Made by a program: the position numbers and the translations under genes. From Allium sativum (taxonomy: Eukaryota > Streptophyta > Magnoliopsida > Asparagales > Amaryllidaceae), in contig CM060926.1 in NCBI GenBank assembly GCA_030737875.1, positions 163,257,579-163,321,578 on the forward strand: a stretch of 64,000 nucleotides of DNA, given 5' to 3'. This document shows, one piece after another, positions 10,281 to 22,290 of this stretch. Each line of letters opens with the position of its first letter. The stretch's first letter is position 1. The notes below the pieces were generated by a model that had not been told where the DNA came from, did not search any database, and saw only the letters and a program-made list of their open reading frames with translations.

Positions 10281-11957
10281 AATAGGTTGGGATTGGGAAA
10301 TAAAATAAATAATTACTTCGGTGTGGTTCGCTAATCCCGACTAGTTTGGAAAACCTTAGCATGGTTTGAAATGATATTCAAAGGATGTTCAAAGAATAAA
10401 TTTAGAAGAATTTATCTTTGATAAAATTAATGAGAACCTATTCCCTAAGAAAATGAATATTTGAATAAAAGAATATTCTGAATTGGAATGAGGCGTATGT
10501 TGTGTTTGTGTAACATTTGTTTATTATATACGCGGGTTATTCGGAAAGGCCGGGTCTATACCCATTCTGAATAACCGATTCAATGATACGTCGAAGATGA
10601 AGACGGTGGTTGAAGACCGGGGGTTTTCACATCGTTTGGGTGATTACTGATGATCTTGCTTGGGCTGTACACCCAAGAGGTGGGAATCAGTTGGTGATTG
10701 TCCAGACGTACTTGGAGATCGACGGATATGCAAGGAAAGTGCCTCCGGTTTCGTTCAGACCCAGAACGAACTTCTATGGACTGTGTGTCTGACATTGGAT
10801 TTTTTTCTGTGTGATTGATTTCTATTAAAAATATATCTGTTTGGCAGCGGAGAATTTATTCTCTTGCTTAACGCCCTTCTCTGAGACGTACGAGCTCAGA
10901 GATAATATATTGATGGATATCAATCGCATGGCATGAATTGCCTGTGTGGCATGCCTAAGTGGCAAATGATCAAGGCTTCTGTTGAAAAGCAGAGTCTTGT
11001 GGTTGATAATCAAAGCACGGCCTGTGTGGCGTAGCTTTGTGTAGCGTTTAATTCGCGAGTTTCACACCCGGTATAAACCAGAAACGGGAGAAGGACTCAG
11101 GGGGAACATGCGTCTCTTTCTAGTTAGAGGTGGTGTCAGTGCTTAAACTGGATGACATTTATATACTTTTCACCTGTGTGGTTGTTCCTGTTGCGAGGCG
11201 CCTCGAATATATCGGTCGTTCTCGAACCGATGGAGTCATTAGTTGACTCATTTACGCCCCATAGGGCGGGAAGACGTAGTGTTCAGTACTTCGTTTAATC
11301 CACATCGAGTGGACCGGCCTTGATGATCCAAGGTCACTCGAGCTCCGACCTGAGGCTCGAACTAGACAGTCTCGAATCGGTGAGGATCTTTCCCCTAGCC
11401 TCAGTTCATACCATAAATGATAACCCAATTTCCAATACGACATTTTGCGATTATATTTGTAGAGCCTAGTATGGAGACATAGTGGGATGGGGCACTCATG
11501 CCGTCTATGATTGATATTTATGATTGAAATTGTTTTTGACACTATACTCTTATAGTAATAATAAAACATGAAATTTCACGTACCAAGCATATTTGGCTAT
11601 TATAAGGTAAAAACCCTATCCTCCGGCTTGTGTTGCATTGTGTGATGGGACCTGGGTCTTATAATAGCTTCATTGTTCTTTATTTAGCATTGCGCTGTTT
11701 GTTATATGCACTGGTATTCTTGGGAGGAAACCCATTCCATGTTATATGGCGTGGTCCCTTGATTTACCTAACCTTAAAAATAAAGATTAATAACTGTTTT
11801 TAGTTCTCACACCAGTCACATGACTGACCTGGAGTTTATTGTTTTAAACATAAACTCTGGGTGCCCTTATTTTCCGCACGGGCAGTTAGTAGTTTTGGTT
11901 TTGCAGATTTATATTCACAGGACTCTGGTTTACAGCTGGAATGATATTCGGGAAGCT

Positions 11958-12137
11958 CTGGCGAATTTTTCGAAAATTTAGGGTGTTAGCCAAATTTTTG
12001 GAAAATTTGAAAGTTCTTAGAAACTGAAAAGTTGAAGAACTTAAGCCATAATGAAAATAATGAAAGTTGAGTGGGTTAGGAAACAACTTTCACCTTCGTT
12101 CCTTTTCGAGGACGAAAAGATTTTAAGTGGGGGAGAT
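11958..12137 (+). other. Residual interior of element 1 with polypurine tract
   Basis: These 180 bases match the reverse strand of 37543-37720, just inside the 3' LTR of element 4 ('tttagggtgttag', 'ttagaaactraaaagttgaag', 'ttccttttcgaggacgaaa'). It ends with AAGTGGGGGAGAT (12125-12137), the plus-strand primer next to the right LTR. Everything from the end of the left LTR to here was removed in one deletion. Confidence 0.85.
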
Positions 12138-13049
12138 TGTAACAACCCGGAAAATCTGAGCCAATTTAAAAATTTTATTTTGGCGATTTTAATGAATTTT
12201 GATTATTTAAAATGAATATTTTAAATAATAACGATGAAAAATTTATTTAAATCGAAATTAAATTGAATAAATTTATTTTAATTGTATAACGAGCCTGAAA
12301 TGGCGCAGTAGTTCGAAAATTCGCTTTCTAATTTCAAATGAATATACAGAATTCAATATAACTCAGAATTGAACGAAACAAGAAATATTTGAATTTTTTG
12401 AAGATATCTTTCAAACTAAGTTAAGAAACTGAGATTTCACTTTCGAAGTTGAAAGATATGTCCAATTTAAAATTCAGAAAAGTCGCTGTGGAATTTATAT
12501 ATATTTTAATATATATAAAGCCCTTAAAAATGGAAATTTTGCAAACGACCTCGGTTTTCGACGAAACCACTTTGTTGGATCCGGGATGTCAAATTATTGC
12601 TCGGTTTCAAAATTCATAATTTTCTGAATTAATATGTGAGCGTGGCGAAAGAAAACTTGTTTTGCCAGTTTCAGTTGAATTTAATCGACTGGAAAATGGC
12701 CATTTTTCAAACGGTCTCAGAATTGGACGAAATTAGTTTTGTTAGGACTGTATCGTCAACACGATGCTAGAAATAATTTTTCTGTAATTTTCGGGATCTG
12801 TATGTGGCCCCAGTAAATTGAAATGTACGTTCTAATTGAATATATACTGATTTATATTTTAAATTTGACGGAAACTTAGCGTAACGGCCGAATTGGCCTA
12901 CGAAACATATCCCATGGTTTTCGGAATGGGGGTAATTAGCTAGGGGCGACAGTCGGTGGGTTCAATTTGGGGTTCGAATTTAAAAGTGACTTTTTGGGGA
13001 ATTTAATAAATTAAATAATAAAAAGTCAACTCCCTTTTTCACTTTAACC

Positions 13050-13379
13050 CCCACCCCCCCCCCCCCCCCCCCCCCGTTATTCTCTTCGATCAGAACCCGA
13101 TGCCATTCAAAAAATAAAATGAAAAAAATGTCGATCTCGTTCTCCATCACCAGGTCGCGCCTCCCTCCGTCGCCCCCTCCCCCACGGCGATGCCATCGGT
13201 GCAGGGACCGCCGCACCCCTCCCCATTTGACGCTGCCACCTCCCCTCTGATTCAAGGCCGTCACCCACCTCGTCCAGGCCGCCGTGAGCCACCACCATTC
13301 CGGCCGCCGCCCTTGCTCCACCTCCAACCCGCTCAGCAAGCTCCCAGGCCGCCCGCTCCTCCTCCGAATGGTGAAAGCT
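13050..13379 (+). other. GC-rich exon-like island, right LTR copy
   Basis: Nearly the same as 6762-7092, with a longer C run (~23) and a small deletion near 13182 that shifts the plus-strand frame. The shift argues against conserved coding in that frame. The donor-like GTGAGC is kept at 13380. Confidence 0.5.
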
Positions 13380-14994
13380 GTGAGCATCCCCTTTTCAGTT
13401 TTAATTTAAATTCAGTTTTAAGTTAAATACGTTGTTTAAATTCGGTTCTTAGTTATATATATACTTAGTGTAATACGTATAATGGAAAATATGATTTTTA
13501 TGCTTATGTATAATTAAAAATCTGATTTTTATGCTTTTGTTTAATTGAAATTAAAATACAATTTTTATACATATGAAAGTGAAATAAAGATCTGATTTTT
13601 ATTTGTTTTAAAGATATGATTTTTATTTGTTTTAAAGATCTAATTTTTATTTGTTTAAAGACTTTGTAAATAGGAAAGATATGATTTTTAACGATAAAAA
13701 TTCAATTTTTATAATTATGAAGGTATGATTTTTATTTATACCATAGCATAACAAAATATAATTTTTACATATGAAAAGATATTCTTTTTAGATAAGAAAA
13801 ATATAATTTCATTGAAATGAAATATACGTTTTTTCTTGAATTGGAAAATGAGATTTCTTTGATTCGAAAAATATATTTTCTTTGTTTTATCGTATTAAGG
13901 AAAATATTTATATAAGAATAGAAATATGATTTTGTTTATAAAGTAGTGGTTTAAAAATACGATCTTTATAAATATAAAAGCGATATAAAAGTAGGATTTT
14001 TATATATTCATATAGCGAAGAAAAATTCAAATTTTATATATATGAAGTAGCGATAAAGATTCGATTTTTATTTATATGAAAGTGATTTAAAAATGTGATT
14101 TTTAATACAAACTGTGTGAAAACAAATTACATTGGAAACACGGCAAAGGGTTTTCTACATAAGAAGAGTCGCGGCGATTGGTTTAGCTAGTACGTGAGAA
14201 CTCCTCACTGTAAATAAATAGAAATTTTCTAGTATAGATTATTATTTGAATTACATGGAGTTCAACACTAGAATTCACACAATCACATTTATTGAAAGCG
14301 ATGTATGGAGATTACCCACACTGGGATCTGTACTCCGCGAATAGCCACTTGTGGCGCCGTAATGGCATTGGGGTAGTTGAGTAATTATTTATTTGGATGT
14401 TCTGCGTGATTTGATAAATAAATAAATAGAATAAAAATTGGTTTCTGTATGACGTGCGCCATTATGAGGCGAGGGATAAGGCTAGACCTTATCTCGTTTC
14501 TAGTATCGTGCCATTATGCCGCCGAAATTTTCTAAAATATGTTAGAAAAATAAAAATATCATTTTATTGAATAAATGAACCGAATAGAATATTCATAGGT
14601 TGAATAAAATATTTTATCGTTAAAAATACAATTTTTAACGTGTATGTGAATAAAATAAAGATTCATTTACAAATCAGACGATTTTTTTATGTACACTGAT
14701 TTGATATTGATTATGACGATAAATTTTACACATCGCCCAACTGCACAAATAAAAATCTATGATGGTTGATTGAAACCCCACATGGGTATTGGGAAGATAT
14801 TTGACGTACACTAATCCCGATTGTTTAGTTGTATGTCAATCGATAGGTTGACAGAAAGCTGTGTAGTGCACTTTGGATGATGGTTGATTATTTATCATTG
14901 CTATTATATACATGTGTTGTATGCAATCCATATAATTAATGTTATATGGTAATTGATTGGGCCTCATTCCAATTTAGAAAAAAAAGAATATTTT

Positions 14995-15148
14995 AAAATA
15001 TATATTCATGTGTTGAAATAAAATATATATTCATGTGTTGAAATAAAATATATATTCATGTGTTGGAATAAAATATATATTCATGTGTTGAAATAAAATA
15101 CATATTCATGTGTTGAATAAAATAATATATTCATGTGTTGAATAAAAG
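14995..15148. repeat. ~25-bp minisatellite, six units (right LTR)
   Basis: Same 'attcatgtgttga' unit as at 8704-8880, with one copy fewer. Confidence 0.85.
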
Positions 15149-15389
15149 CAGTGTTGATTAGATATGCGCCATTTTGACGCGAATGAGATTTATATCGATT
15201 ATATTCGTTTTTATAATGGATATAGAAAAGGAAGTGATTTCAAAATATAACGTTTTGAAAGTATTATTATTTATAAATTAATGATATGGAATATTCAATT
15301 TTGATTTGAAATTGAATATGAAGTTGAAATTTTTTTGAAAACGAATTTAAAACGATTTATAAAATACATTTTAAATGGAAATTGATGAA

Positions 15390-15395
<6 letters not shown>

Positions 15396-15444
<49 letters not shown>
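15396..15444. repeat. (TA)n microsatellite (right LTR)
   Basis: Longer TA run than its sister at 9121. Confidence 0.95.
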
Positions 15445-15448
<4 letters not shown>

Positions 15449-15627
15449 GGTTTGAATAGAACGCGCCGCGCTGCGGCCGTTCGCGAATTTCGACCATTTA
15501 CTTCGATTGGATTGTACGGGAGATACGACCGTCGGATTCTCCTAAAACCGAAACCGTTGGGTTCGTATCGAAAAGAGCTTTCTAAAGAATATAAGATATT
15601 GGAAATCTAACGGTTGGATTTGGAATT

Positions 15628-15891
15628 ATGTCCAAATCAAATTTGGAAAAGGTCGCTGTAAGTGCTCTTCGACGACCATTGATGGAAATCGACTGTACAG
15701 GTCTTGATAAAATTATTAAAAATATTAATAATTTGTGTAAAATCATAATAAATGATTTGGGAAGAATTAGGATGGAAAACTCAGTATTTGAAAAGATAAA
15801 AGTATATTTTTATCGAATTGAACTAGTTATTAACTTGAGTTATAATCCAATTATTTTTAAAGAAGTAAATGGGATTGAGAATAGGTTTTAA
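15628..15891 (+). other. Conserved short open frame inside the right LTR (87 codons)
   Basis: Counterpart of the frame at 9311-9604 with about a dozen residue differences and the same stop region. See that entry; coding is unproven. Confidence 0.3.
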
Positions 15892-18477
15892 AATAACCAG
15901 AATTTCCAATAAATGAATTGGAATGGATTTGAATCGAAATTATCTTCGGAATATTTCGGTGTTGGATTTCGTGAAGATACAAGTATTGTTATGGAAATTT
16001 GAAAGATATATTTTATATCGTTATTTCCAATACGATATTTGTGGGTTTCAGAATTCGATATTGAACATAAGCCGATATATTTTCTATTCAGAGCCTTATA
16101 TTTAATATCGAATTGGGTTTTGGGTTCGTCGTGATCAGTGTCTTAAATAACACTGTTCTTGAACTCAGATTAGAAAAGAATAAATCTTTAATTAAGATTT
16201 AGTGAAATTGTCCAGTTAATTAGTATTTAATTGGAATTGAATTGAAATTGATTTTTGGGTTTATCGTGAGCGGTGTTTTGAATAACACTTATTCTTTAAC
16301 CCGATTAACAATGGGATGTAATTTTGGGTCTATCACGAACCGTGTTTTAAATGACATCATTTCTTTAACCCAGTTAAAGATTAAAACTAAGTGGAGTTTT
16401 AATGAATCTGTAATTAGATTGAAATGATCGGGAATGGAGTATCACCTGTTTTGCTCCAAGCGATAGATGAATCTTTAAATAGATTTGAACGTGAAATGTT
16501 AATTAATTTTACCGATAACACCGTGGTGTTAGATATGGAGTATTACCAGTTTTGCTCCATGGGATAAATAGGTTGGGATTGGAAAATAAAATAAATAATT
16601 ACTTCGGTGTGGTTCGCTAATCCCGACTAGTTTGGAAAACCTTATCATGGTTTGAAATGATATTCAAAGGAAGATCATAGAATAAATTTAGAAGAATTTA
16701 TCTTTGATAAAATTAATGAGAACCTATTCCCTAAGAAAATGAATATTTGAATAAAAGAATATTCTGAATTGGAATGAGGCATATGTTGTGTTTGTGTAAC
16801 ATTTGTTTATTATATACGCGGGTTATTCGGAAAGGCCGAGTTTATACCCATTCTGAATAATCGATTCGATGATACGCCGAAGATGAAGACAGTGGTTGAA
16901 GACCGGGGGTCTTCACATCGTTTGAGTGATTACTGATGATCTTGATTGGGCTGTACACCCAAGAGGAGGGAATCAGTTGGTGATCATCCAGACGTACTTG
17001 GAGATCGACGGATATGCGAGGAAAGTACCTCCGGTTTCGTTCAGACCCAGAACGAACTTGTATGGACTGTGTGTCTGACATTGGATTTTATTCTGTGTGA
17101 TTGATTTCTATTAAATATATATCTGTTTGGCGGTGGAGAATTTATTCTCTTGCTTAACGCCCTTCTCTAAGACATACGAGCTCAGAGGTAATATATTGGT
17201 GGATATCAATCGCATGGCATGAATTGCCTATGAGGCATGCCTAAGTGGCAAATGATCAAGGCTTCTGTTGAAAAGCAGAGTCTTGTGGTTGATGATCAAA
17301 GCAGGGCCTGTGTGGCGTAGCTTTCTGTAGCGTTTAATTCGCGAGTTTCACACCCGGTATGAACCAGAAACAGGAGAAGGACTCAGGGGGAACATGCGTC
17401 TCTTTCTAGTTAGAGGTGATGTCAGTGCTTAAACTGGATGACATTTATATACTTTTCACCTATGTGGTTGTTGCTGTTGCGAGGCGCCTCGGATATATCG
17501 GTCGTTCTCGAACCGATGGAGTCATTAGTTGACTCATTTACGCCCCATATGGCGGGGAGACGTAGTATTCAGGACTTCGTTTAGTCCACATCGAGTGGAC
17601 CGGCCCAGATGATCCAAGGTCACTCGATCTCTGACCTGAGGCTCGGACTAGACAGTCCCGAATCGGTGAGGATCTTGCCCCTAGCCTCGGCTCATACTAT
17701 AAATGATAACCCAATTTCCAATACGACATTTTGCGATTATATTTGTAGAGCCTAGTATGGTGACATAGTGGGATGGGGCACTCATGCCATCTATGATTGA
17801 TATTTACGATTGAAATTTTTTTTGACACTATACTCTTATAGTAATAATAAAACGTGAAATTTCACGTACCAAGCATTCTTGGCTATTATAAGGTAAAAAC
17901 CCTATCCTCCGGCTTGCGTTGCATTGTGTGATGGGACCTGGGTCTTATAATAGCTTCATTGTTCTTTATTTAACATTGCGCTGTTTGTTATATGCACTGG
18001 TATTCTTGGGAGGAAACCCGTTCCGTGTTATACGGCATGGTCCCTTGATTTACCTAACCTTAAAAATAAAGATTAATAACTGTTTTTAGTTCTCACACTA
18101 GTCACATGACTGACCTAGAGTTTATTGTTTTAAACCTAAACTCTGGGTGCCCTTATTTTCCGCACGGGCAGCTAGTAGTTTTGGTTTTGCAGATTTATAT
18201 TCACAAGACTCTGGTTTATAGCTGGAATGATATTCGGGAAGCTTTTTATCCGTGTATCTCTTTCAGTTGTGTTTTTGTATTATTCTCCGCTGCAATAATG
18301 TATTTAAATCTCTGATATTTGTCAAATGAAATTTATGTGTTTATACTCTGTATATTCTTGTACTTTGATGTAAATTGTTGTAATAAGCAATGAAACGTTC
18401 TTCTGTTTGTGTTCTTATCTGTCGTGTTCTCAAAGTGATCCGTTCTTTCCTTACCGGGGAAGTTACGGGTTCTTACA

Positions 18478-18482
18478 ATCAT
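18478..18482 (+). repeat. Target-site duplication, right copy, element 1 (ATCAT)
   Basis: Pairs with ATCGT at 5842-5846, with one G-to-A change. Element 2 LTR sequence resumes immediately with AGTGAGCTCGAAC. Confidence 0.85.
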
Positions 18483-19469
18483 AGTGAGCTCGAACTAGGT
18501 CGAGGATGGGACACGCTTCCTTGGATCGATTATAAGAGGTCAATTAAAGGATAGTGGTGGCAGTGCAAGTCCAACGGGGTCATGTGCGTGCATGGGTCCA
18601 GGCTAGTAGGTAAGATGTTGTTGCATCGTGTAGGTATAAGTTGTGCATTCTAGTCGTATCGGGTTGCCACCTTAGGGAGTGATACACCCTACTGTGGGAC
18701 CAATACGGGTATCTACGAGTTAGGGTTCCGATCGAATGGGGTAGGGTAGTGGGCATGCTTAATGGATATAGGAGCAGGCGACACCTATGACAGCAGCTAG
18801 GGGTACACGAGAGACTACCATTATTACTATTATTACCATTTTTATGGTTGTGTAAGTGGGATCATATCTTTCAGTAGGTTAGTGCATAGCATATCTCGTA
18901 GTAGTTAGGAGCGCAATCGTGGTTGAATCTTTCTTACCTTATTTACCTTGTCACCTCTGTTTTGTTATAGTCATTTCTTATGTTCAGTTTATTTTTTATC
19001 TTGTTTTTTACTTATTATATTGTTAAAGTTACTGGACTCGCCAGACTTTATGTCTGACCTCGTTTTGTTTTCTCCTCTTTTCTTCCTTCCCCCCTGGTCC
19101 TCAGGGTGGGAATTAGCGGAGCTTTGCTTGGATATCTTTTCTTGGAGTTCTTGTAGTGCTGAGAGTAATGCTACGTTCAACTTTATCTTTTCCTTTCTTT
19201 TATGGCTATTTGTAGTAGCGGGATTAAGCTTTTATTTTATGTACTCTGATTTTGTCAAGATGTATATTATGTACTTGACTGTAGTCTTTGGTTTTCGATG
19301 ATGTAACCAAATTTATTTGTTTTTTGCTGCAATGAATAAAATTTTAAATTTTTAAGTACCGCTTTATATTTGTCTTGTTGTGATTTTCTGTTCAATATAC
19401 ACTTACAATGCTCCATGGAAGTTAATGCATTCTCTTAGTGAGTGACATTAATGGGCGTGTGGTGTTACA
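18483..19469 (+). repeat. Element 2 left LTR, second part
   Basis: Continues the LTR interrupted at 5846 and ends GGTGTTACA at 19469, just before the primer site. It contains 'tatctcgtagtagtta' (18893), the uninterrupted version of the site where element 3 entered the right LTR. It also has a pyrimidine tract ending TCAG (19104) and AATAAA at 19335-19340. Confidence 0.9.
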
Positions 19470-19471
19470 TG

Positions 19472-19483
19472 TGGTATCAGAGC
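19472..19483 (+). other. Primer-binding site of element 2
   Basis: TGGTATCAGAGC, two bases after the LTR end, complementary to the 3' end of initiator tRNA-Met. The match stops here ('tgaaggtt' follows). Confidence 0.9.
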
Positions 19484-19679
19484 TGAAGGTTACCAGAATC
19501 GATGAAAGATCCTAAAAACCGTTTTCTAAAGCATTTTTGGAAAGAAGTGTTTTCAAAAACATGACTTAAAGAGAGTATTTTTTTAGAGAAAAAGGTTTTC
19601 AAGAAAAACATAATCACCCATAGCCATATATCTACCTTTTGAATCTCCGTTTTTTAATCTTTCCCTTTTTCCTTTCAGC
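19484..19679 (+). other. Untranslated leader between primer site and gag of element 2
   Basis: About 200 bases, A-rich then T-rich, ending in 'ttcctttcagc' before the gag ATG. No separate feature is seen. The same 'gctgaaggttacc' opening follows the primer sites of elements 3 and 6. Confidence 0.6.
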
Positions 19680-20530
19680 ATGGCTAATCAAACCGAAATC
19701 CCCGAGGGCATACAGATACCAGCCTGGTTCAGAAGGTATCTGGAGGCAAGGGCTAATGCCACAGGCCCAGCAGACGCTCCTCCTCCACATCCCCTCCTCC
19801 TTGTGTAGATGCTTTTTTGAAGATATGTAAGGACTTCCGTGCAATGGGCGGGAAACCATTTAATGGAACAGAGACATTTGTTGAGGCTCGGACTTGGCTC
19901 AAGGAAGTAGAAGATCTATTTGGTATCTTTGAGATAGATGATGGGAGGAAAGTTCAATTGGCTGCTTGGTTGATGAAGGATGAAGATTCTTATTGGTGGG
20001 AAGTAACTAATGGGGGACGTGTAGTGGAAACATTGGAAGATTTTAAGCAAAGGTTCGAGCTGAAGCTTCTATCACAAGCGGAGGAACGTTTGCATATGGA
20101 GAGTGTCTTAGTTTTTGAAGCAAGGGAGTTTGTCAGTGAAGGAGTATGTGAACAAGTTTAACCAGTTAGCCAGATTTGGGATGAAACTAGTTAATACACC
20201 GCATAAGAAGGCCTTGAGGTTTGCTAAGGGTCTGAATGAACCATTACATGGATTGGCTATGTCCCACATTCCTATGGGGGCTACTTTCGAAAATCTAGTT
20301 GATATGGCGCTGATTCATGAAGAAGAGAAAGGTGCTAATGCCAATAAGGCACAGGATAAGAAGGTGGATCCAAAGAAAGCAAAACAACGGCAATAACAAA
20401 ATAAAGGTGGTAAGGATAACAAGGGCCAAGGGAAGAAAAGGTGCTTTAATAGTGGAACATCGGGCCACTTGAGCAAGGACTGTAGGAAGAAGAAGAAGAC
20501 ACGTTGCTTCCAGTGTGGTGAGGAAGACAT
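19680..20530 (+). pseudogene. gag: gag of element 2 (broken)
   Basis: Gag forms the virus-like particle and packages the RNA. I start it at the ATG at 19680 after the leader, with an N-terminal block to a stop at 19808. The frame then shifts to a 114-codon capsid block (19817-20161: KPFNGTETF, tryptophan-rich AAWLM...YWWE, EDFKQRFE) and a 93-codon block overlapping it in another frame (20115-20396: VKEYVNKFNQLARFG, GLNEPL). Two CCHC zinc knuckles follow at about 20440-20530. In the first, the second Cys is replaced by Ser; the second is cut by a frameshift. At least three frame changes and a stop at 20394-20396 make it non-functional. Confidence 0.85.
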
Positions 20531-21110
20531 ATGATTAAAGACTTTCCAAGAAGGCAATGGCAAGGGCAGAAGGCAGGATCTACTTCTGGAGGGCAAGTGC
20601 ACGCTCTTATGGCACCCCCGCAAGAGAGAGGTAGAACCATTTCCGTTGAAAGCTTAATTTTCCTTTATGATCATCCTGTTCGTACTTTGTTTGATTCTGG
20701 TGCTTCACATTCGTTTATATCTGCTTCTATTGTTGATTCTATGCACGAACAAGCTAGTATAGTAGTGGATCCCGTTAGTGTCTCAAATCCTATTGGGGGT
20801 ACAACCCATCTTTTTATGTTGTGTCGGGTTTGATGCATGGCGTTGAGTTCGAATGCAATGCTTTTGTGCTTGGTTTCATGGGCTATGGGTTGATTCTAAG
20901 AATGGATTGGTTGGCCAAATATGGTGCCATTCTTGACTGTGAAAGGAGGGTAGTTAGATTATTTTCTATTTTGGGCAATAGTCTCGAAATCTCATGCGAT
21001 CCTATGGGTTCGGTGATGCTTAGCTACCTAGAATCTCTTGACACTTCTATTGATGATTTGCAATTTGTTCAAGTAGTCCGCGAGTTTTAAGATGTCTTTG
21101 AGGAGGTTAG
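20531..21110 (+). pseudogene. pol: Aspartic protease region of element 2 pol
   Basis: Retroviral-type aspartic protease that would mature Gag-Pol. The active-site triplet reads D-S-G in TLFDSGASHSF (about residues 55-65 of the frame from 20531). The frame breaks near 20821 and resumes as a second block (20821-21090) with the conserved GYGLILRMDWL flap/C-terminal region and VVREF. A stop at 21088-21090 separates it from RT. Confidence 0.85.
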
Positions 21111-21900
21111 GGGTTTACCTCCAAAGCATGAGATAGATTTCCATATAAATTTTGTAGACAATGCAAAGTAAGTTGCATTGCTTGTGCGCCACATGGCTCC
21201 TAGGGAAAGGAGGGAGCTTAGTAAACAAGTGAAAGATTTGCTTGAGAAGGGGCTTATAAGAAGAAGTATCTCGGAGTGGGTTGCTCCAGTTGTTTTTTGT
21301 ACGATGGCTAATGGTTCACTTAGATGGTGTGTGGACTATAGAGAGCTAAATAAACTGACGAAAAAGAATAGACACCCATTGCCGAGGATAGATGATTTAT
21401 TCGATCAGTTGTTTGGTGCTTCTGTTTTCTCATAGTTGGACTTAGCTACTGGATTTCATAAGTTGAGGGTGGCTGAAGATAGTATATATAAGACTGCATT
21501 TAGAACTCCTGATGGTTTCTTTGAGTGGCTTGTCATGCCTTTTGGTTTGACAAATGCACCCCCATATTTCGTAGACTTGATGAGTAAGGTGTTTAGGGAG
21601 TTTCTAAACAAGTTCGTGGTGGCCTTCGTGGATGATATCTTGATATTCTCTAAAAGCGAGGAAGAGCATGCCTTACATCTTAGCGAAGTACTAGAGACCC
21701 TTTGAGCACATCAACTTAAAGCTAAATTCTCCAAATGTCATTTTTGGAGGAAGGAAGTGAGATTCTTAGGGCACGTGGTCTCTAAGGAAGGGATAGCTGT
21801 GGATCCTGCGAAGGTAGTGGCAATCCAAGATTGGAAGATTCCTAAGAATGCAACAGAAGTAAGAAGTTTCCTTGGTTTGGCGGGCTATTATAGAAAGTTC
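21111..21900 (+). pseudogene. pol: Reverse transcriptase region of element 2 pol
   Basis: RT copies the element RNA to DNA in the particle. Visible motifs in order: [29 protein letters not shown] (21320-21360), [28 protein letters not shown] and the catalytic FVDDILIFS (about 21626-21652), all matching chromovirus RT. Stops at 21433-21435 and 21703-21705 cut it into three pieces. Each stop sits where a C-to-T change explains it. The catalytic residues themselves are kept. Confidence 0.9.
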
Positions 21901-22290
21901 ATTAAAGACTTTGCTAAGATATCAGCGCCGCTTACTCGATTGACGAAAAAGAATTTGGTATTTTCTTGGGATGTTAACTGTGATGCTTTCCAACGTTTGA
22001 AGAGGGCTTTGACGACAACTCCAGTTTTAGTTTTGCCGGATGGGAGTAAGCCATTCACAGTATATACCAATGCTTGCGGGACAGGTCTTGGCGCGGTGTC
22101 AATGCAAGAGGGAAGGGTGATATGCTATGGTGGAAGACAGTTGAAGGTCCATGAGAAGAATTACCATGCCCACGATTTAGAGTTCGCTGCCATAGTTTTT
22201 GCGCTCAAGTCCTGGCGCCATTATTTGCTTGGGGAGAGGTTTGAATTGTATACAGACCATAAGTCACTTAAGTACTTGTTCTCTTAGAAA
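21901..22290 (+). pseudogene. pol: RNase H region of element 2 pol
   Basis: Degrades the RNA strand during reverse transcription. Recognised from the connection block [18 protein letters not shown] and the RNase H block with [28 protein letters not shown] and [12 protein letters not shown]. The first catalytic Asp (usual YTDAS-like context) reads Asn (YTNAC). A stop follows at 22285-22287, where relatives have Gln. Confidence 0.85.

Larger units (their letters stand above)
7093..11906 (+). other. Candidate LTR intron (element 1 left LTR)
   Basis: Donor GTGAGC at 7093 and acceptor 'gttttggttttgCAG' ending at 11906, giving ~4.8 kb. The right LTR keeps both sites at equivalent places (13380 and 18192), and LTR-A keeps the acceptor (4651-4653). 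The AT-rich body fits plant introns. Splicing is inferred only. Confidence 0.35.
5847..11957 (+). repeat. Element 1 left LTR (3' end deleted)
   Basis: Begins TGTAACAACCCGG. It is identical in order to the right LTR as far as 'gggaagct' (11957), where the right copy goes on for 234 more bases to its end. Contents: U3-like AT-rich part to ~6740, GC-rich island 6762-7092, AT-rich degenerate repeats ~7140-8440, 25-bp minisatellite, (TA)n, a conserved 97-codon frame (9311-9604), hairpin motifs near 9835-10080, and a pyrimidine-CAG acceptor-like site at 11904-11906. Confidence 0.9.
13380..18192 (+). other. Candidate LTR intron (element 1 right LTR)
   Basis: Donor GTGAGC at 13380 and acceptor 'ttttggttttgCAG' ending at 18192. 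Same length as in the left LTR within a base or two. Inferred from sites alone. Confidence 0.35.
5847..18477 (+). mobile_element. Element 1: giant-LTR, internally deleted gypsy derivative (LARD-like)
   Basis: Two direct copies of a ~6.3-kb LTR flank only 180 bp of interior. The left LTR (5847-11957) lacks its last ~234 bases. The right one (12138-18477) is complete, with TGTAAC...TTACA ends. The remaining interior (11958-12137) carries the typical gypsy 3' end, 'cgaggacgaaaa' and the purine tract AAGTGGGGGAGAT directly before the right LTR. Primer site, gag and pol are absent. Flanking 5-bp duplications show that it inserted as a unit into the left LTR of element 2. The two LTRs look very similar by eye, so insertion is fairly recent. 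Element 4 carries related LTR ends with gag-pol and could be an autonomous relative (inference). Confidence 0.9.
12138..18477 (+). repeat. Element 1 right LTR (complete, 6340 bp)
   Basis: TGTAACAACC at the start, TTCTTACA at the end, flanked by the purine tract and the ATCAT duplication. Subparts as in the left LTR: GC-rich island 13050-13379, AT-rich repeats, minisatellite, (TA)n, an 87-codon frame (15628-15891) and hairpin motifs 16125-16565. It keeps the terminal 234 bases (18244-18477) lost from the left copy. It is far longer than the few hundred to ~4500 bp common for plant gypsy LTRs. Confidence 0.9.

Noticed and set aside
10640..10690. Hammerhead-like CTGATGA at about 10647 in the element 1 LTR
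   Set aside because: No GAAA follows the adjacent hairpin, and the diverged LTR-A lacks the motif, so chance is the better explanation.
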